This document shows, one piece after another, positions 60,825 to 64,000 of a stretch of 64,000 nucleotides of DNA. The DNA lies in contig NZ_JBBNAC010000001.1 of assembly GCF_037996825.1 (NCBI RefSeq), positions 992,001-1,056,000 of the forward strand. Direction: 5' to 3'. How positions within the stretch are numbered: the stretch's first letter is position 1; each line of letters starts with the position of its first letter. This DNA is from Bdellovibrio sp. BCCA. GTDB lineage: Bacteria; Bdellovibrionota; Bdellovibrionia; Bdellovibrionales; Bdellovibrionaceae. Under the pieces are notes generated by a model. It searched no databases. It saw only the letters and a program-made list of their open reading frames with translations, and was not told the origin of the DNA. The translations under genes were made by a program, and so were the position numbers.

Positions 60825-62399
60825 ATGAGGAGACTTTTTACATTGAGTTTGGTCCTGGCCTTTGTGGCGGGATGTGCGCACAAGAACGTAAGCACAACAG
60901 CAGCCGGAGGTTCAGAAGGAGCCAATGCTGAAACGGAAATCAAGGACATCAGTTCCTTCCGTTTGTCAGACCCCGAAGGGCCCAAAGTGGTCGATCAAGA
61001 ATTGGAATCAATTCCTACGGAAGTGAATCCTCTTGTTGAAAAATGGATTGCTTATTTCCAAGGCCGCGGTCGTCCGCATATGGAAAGATATTTAGCACGT
61101 TCCACTCGTTACGAAAAACTGATGAAAAAAGTTTTGCGTGACAACGGACTTCCTGAAGATCTTTTCTACATCGCATTGATCGAATCTGGTTTTAGTTCCC
61201 AAGCAACATCGCATGCAGCGGCTGTCGGTTACTGGCAGTTTATTCGCGGCACAGGAAAACGTTATGGTCTAGAGATCAGCCCGTTCGTCGATGAACGTCG
61301 TGACCCTGTTTTTGCCACTCAAGCAGCGGCAGAATACTTCAAAGGTCTTTATAGCGTTTTCGGTTCCTGGTATTTGGCGATGGCTTCTTACAACGTGGGT
61401 GAAAACCGTGTGAAGCGCGAAGTGATGAATCACTACACACGCGACTTCTGGGAACTCGCTCGTAAAAAACGTTTGCCAAAAGAAACTATCAATTACGTTC
61501 CTAAATTCATCGCAGCGAAAATGATCGGTAAAGATCCAGCGAAATATGGATTTGACGATATCGATTATCTTCCACCGATTGAGTTCGATCACATCTCTTT
61601 AAAACAACCTGTGAACCTTCGTTCCATGGCTGAAAAGTTGAACTTAAACTATGAGGACTTCAAAGCCCTCAATCCGAAGTTCAAAGGGGAAGTGGCAACG
61701 GTTAAAGGTGAAGAGCTGATCTTGCGTGTCCCACCGGGAACAACGGAAGCGGCTATCGTGGCAGCGAATGAAAGCGTTGTCGCTAACGTGCAGTTCATCG
61801 CCGACTCTGGTGACACTCAAGCATACCGTATCCGTCGCGGTGATACTTTGAGTACGGTGGCTCGCAAGTACCGCACGACTGTTGCGTACCTTCGTGACCT
61901 GAATGATATTCCTCGCCGCAAGCCATTGCGCGTGGGTATGAGAATCTACGTTCCAGATCGCACGCCGATCAAAGACCGTACTTCTGTCAATCGTTCTATC
62001 GTAGCGAAAAAATCAAACTCGGATTCAGGCCTTCAAAAGGTGAGTGCTGTGATGAGCGAAGATGGACGTTACTACATCGTTCAGTCTGGTGACTCTTTGT
62101 TCACAATCGCGCGCAAGTATTCAACAAGTGTTTCTGAGCTTCAACGTTTGAACAGCATCAAGCGTGGCCGCACATTGAAAGTCGGAATGAAATTGCGTGT
62201 GCCAACTCCTGACAGTTCTTCTGTTCGTGAAGTGGCGAAAGCAAAAGTTCACGTTGTTAAAAGAGGCGAAAATCTTTCTGTGATCGCCGCGAAATACAAT
62301 GTATCGATGTCAGACATTAAGCAAAAAAACAAAATCCGCAATCCAGCTTCGTTAGTTGTCGGATCACGCATCGTAATTCCTTCTGAATCTGCACAATAA
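60825..62399 (+). CDS. mltD: membrane-bound lytic transglycosylase D with LysM repeats
   Basis: Lipoprotein (FVAGC, C17). The SLT domain has catalytic E120 in IALIESGFSSQATSH, then VGYWQFIRGTGKRYGL and MASYNVGENRV. Three LysM peptidoglycan-binding modules are clear (334-377, 417-460, 476-519), with a degenerate one near 260-303. E. coli MltD has two. At 524 residues it is typical. It has its own RBS and ends at a strong terminator. Confidence 0.94.
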   Translation: MRRLFTLSLVLAFVAGCAHKNVSTTAAGGSEGANAETEIKDISSFRLSDPEGPKVVDQELESIPTEVNPLVEKWIAYFQGRGRPHMERYLARSTRYEKLMKKVLRDNGLPEDLFYIALIESGFSSQATSHAAAVGYWQFIRGTGKRYGLEISPFVDERRDPVFATQAAAEYFKGLYSVFGSWYLAMASYNVGENRVKREVMNHYTRDFWELARKKRLPKETINYVPKFIAAKMIGKDPAKYGFDDIDYLPPIEFDHISLKQPVNLRSMAEKLNLNYEDFKALNPKFKGEVATVKGEELILRVPPGTTEAAIVAANESVVANVQFIADSGDTQAYRIRRGDTLSTVARKYRTTVAYLRDLNDIPRRKPLRVGMRIYVPDRTPIKDRTSVNRSIVAKKSNSDSGLQKVSAVMSEDGRYYIVQSGDSLFTIARKYSTSVSELQRLNSIKRGRTLKVGMKLRVPTPDSSSVREVAKAKVHVVKRGENLSVIAAKYNVSMSDIKQKNKIRNPASLVVGSRIVIPSESAQ

Positions 62400-62422
62400 A
62401 TAAAAAGTGCCAGAATAAAAAA

Positions 62423-62447
62423 GGGACTCAACAGAGTCCCTTTTTTT
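62423..62447. terminator. bidirectional rho-independent terminator between mltD and the VWA gene
   Basis: GGGACTC (62423-62429) and GAGTCCC (62434-62440), loop AACA, with seven T after it on the plus strand and an A-rich run before it, so it can serve both converging genes. Confidence 0.88.
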
Positions 62448-62468
62448 GTCTTTATAGGCCTATCGAAA

Positions 62469-64000
62469 TTAGAAAATCACCACTTTAATACTGTCTGAAG
62501 CCGACAGTTTAATGTTCTTAAAGTTGATTTTGCCATCGTGAACTTCGTAAACATTCGATTTCAATTTCACGATAGTTCCGTCCGCATGAGAAAGAATCAC
62601 GTCACGGATTTGTTGATCCTCCGGAATCGTCAAATCAAACTCTTGAGACACATACGTCGAAGCCGCTGCAATTTCCTCAAAGGCGTCTGTGAAAGTGTCA
62701 TCGCCCGGGCAGATCGAGTAGGTTTTAATATTAAACGGTGAAAGTTCAGAAAGTCTTACCAATGAGTCCCCATAAGACTGACCTTGGTTAAGAGCGCAAG
62801 ACTGACCTTTGATATTTGTGACAATGGACATGAAGAAGTTACTTCCCATTTTCGAAGCGGATAAATCTTTTAGGAAGGATTCCGCCACTGTCGCGCCACT
62901 GTTTAAATAGTATTGTGCACGGTTCACGGCACCAACGAAATACTGAGTGTTCGAGCGGCAAGCTTGAGTGCCCGCAACGCCCGTATAAACCAGTGCCAGA
63001 TATTGCATCATGTTCGCACTGCCGCGGTAAGGATTCACACAGTAGTCGACAGCATTTTCGCTAGCTGTAGAAGTGGAGAAACCATAACCGTAGTTTTTGT
63101 ATTTGCAGCTCGCCACGTGCGCCGAATTAAAGAAAACTTTGGTATTCACAATTAGCGATGTGGTGCCAACACGGGCGGCAACGGACTTGCTGATAGCATT
63201 GGCATCTTCCGTCGCACAATTTTGGCCTTCCATACTTTCGACGCCACGGATGACCGAACCAACACGGTCTGTGAAGGTGAGGGCTTGCACCGCCGATTTC
63301 ACGCCGTCTCTTTCTGTGTAACCTTCGCCGGCAATTTCGTATTCAACCATTGTGCGACTGTAAGTATAAGAGCGGAACGTTGTTAACGTGTTAACGGTTT
63401 CTTTCTTACAGTGGTTAGCAACAGCGTAGTTGTCTTCGTCTGTTAAAAGAAACACCACGGTTTTTTCGTTTTCACTTAATTTCGCCGGAGTTTGTGAAAG
63501 GAACTGAATCACGCTGCACAGGCCGGATTCCTGATCAATGCCGCCGATGCCTACGCCTTTGATGGCTGATCTAATTTTGTTAAGAACAGTTTGTCTGGCT
63601 GTTTCAGAGTCCGTGGGATTTAAGACAAAATTAGTTGGGTTCAACGTGCCGAAGTTCAACTTCGCGACTTGATTTTCTGGTGCTCCTGTCAACTCAGCCG
63701 TTGTTTTGACGTAGGTCTCAACACCGTTGTTGACCATGCCGTAACCCGCAATGGTATTGGAGATATAGCTTGAAGTCGTCAAAAGATGAACAGTGACTTT
63801 TTTGCTGGAAAGACTTGTCAAAAGTTTCTCAGCTTTTTCCGCCAAAGCTTCTTGCGATTGTTTCATTGTCGCCGAGTTGTCGATCACAAGGACCAATTGA
63901 GTTGAAGGATATTCTTTAGATTCTTCAGGTTTTAAACTCACGACCTGAGCGTTCGGAGGCAAATCACCGTAAATGTTGTAAGCGGAATTTGCGTCGATAG
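62469..64000 (-). CDS. von Willebrand factor A-domain protein, N-terminus beyond window
   Basis: The frame stays open to the window edge, so the N-terminus is missing; the TTG at 63962 is not the true start. A VWA domain begins QLVLVIDNSATMKQS, with the MIDAS metal site DNSAT, and continues VVFLLTDEDNYA. At least eight cysteines in the middle suggest disulfides and an exported protein. It resembles VWA lipoproteins of this group that are surface- or periplasm-located; the partner is unknown. Confidence 0.8.
   Translation of the reverse strand, partial: IDANSAYNIYGDLPPNAQVVSLKPEESKEYPSTQLVLVIDNSATMKQSQEALAEKAEKLLTSLSSKKVTVHLLTTSSYISNTIAGYGMVNNGVETYVKTTAELTGAPENQVAKLNFGTLNPTNFVLNPTDSETARQTVLNKIRSAIKGVGIGGIDQESGLCSVIQFLSQTPAKLSENEKTVVFLLTDEDNYAVANHCKKETVNTLTTFRSYTYSRTMVEYEIAGEGYTERDGVKSAVQALTFTDRVGSVIRGVESMEGQNCATEDANAISKSVAARVGTTSLIVNTKVFFNSAHVASCKYKNYGYGFSTSTASENAVDYCVNPYRGSANMMQYLALVYTGVAGTQACRSNTQYFVGAVNRAQYYLNSGATVAESFLKDLSASKMGSNFFMSIVTNIKGQSCALNQGQSYGDSLVRLSELSPFNIKTYSICPGDDTFTDAFEEIAAASTYVSQEFDLTIPEDQQIRDVILSHADGTIVKLKSNVYEVHDGKINFKNIKLSASDSIKVVIF

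Noticed and set aside
10-64000. tRNA, rRNA, CRISPR array, insertion sequence, phage integrase
   Set aside because: No cloverleaf-like gene, no regularly spaced direct repeats, and no transposase or integrase motifs were found on either strand by reading.

Overview
The window reads as chromosome of a Bdellovibrio-type predatory deltaproteobacterium (Bdellovibrionota). The case rests on several features together: a close architectural match to the curvature-setting L,D-carboxypeptidase Bd1075 (YkuD plus NTF2-like domains), a 1124-residue secreted fibre with phage-tail-like repeats of the kind found in Bdellovibrio mosaic adhesive trimers, many small secreted proteins without wider homologues, sigma-28-type promoters on flagellar and chemotaxis genes, and tight gene packing with frequent 1-4 nt overlaps. 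Species assignment is inference. No rRNA, tRNA, CRISPR, prophage or insertion sequence was seen. Nearly all the DNA is coding.

Layout. 0-9.5 kb: zinc-ribbon protein and threonine deaminase, a periplasmic solute-binding protein, MsrA, a HyuA/HyuB-like pair, then hisC-cmk-DEAD-box helicase and a second solute-binding protein. 9.5-20 kb: OsmC protein, an alpha-toroid secreted protein, rpsA, sppA, HIT hydrolase, rhomboid, an operon of two tandem secreted paralogues plus a third secreted protein, and the Bd1075-like enzyme. 20-32.5 kb: fliL, an M16 peptidase pair (catalytic plus inactive), an HExxH lipoprotein, a LysR regulator divergent from a membrane-anchored protein, a chemoreceptor, small Cys-rich secreted proteins, ppsR, nusB and nrdR. 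32.5-44.5 kb: beta-barrel candidates, an RsmB-type methyltransferase, a probably highly expressed secreted protein, lgt, a 240-bp element bounded by perfect 36-bp inverted repeats, a papain-like protease, hisS, and a four-gene Zrg-like (zinc uptake) operon. 44.5-64 kb: the fibre protein, slyX, a JmjC-like cupin, a three-gene FecR / outer-membrane / adenylate cyclase operon, greB, a DUF3465 gene behind a hairpin that buries its ribosome-binding site, a YheT hydrolase, head-to-head glycosyltransferase genes, two lytic transglycosylases, and a von Willebrand A protein cut by the window edge.

Functional themes. Envelope remodelling (two lytic transglycosylases, L,D-carboxypeptidase, Lgt, SppA), secreted proteolysis (M16 pair, HExxH lipoprotein, papain-like enzyme), surface adhesion (fibre), motility and sensing (FliL, chemoreceptor, adenylate cyclase) and core translation or transcription (RpsA, HisS, NusB, GreB) are interleaved, as expected for a predator. 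The least explained items are the 240-bp inverted-repeat element, the RBS-sequestering leader at 54.8 kb, the GTCTCA-N3-TGAGAC palindromes upstream of three secreted-protein genes, and the FecR/FN3/cyclase operon.
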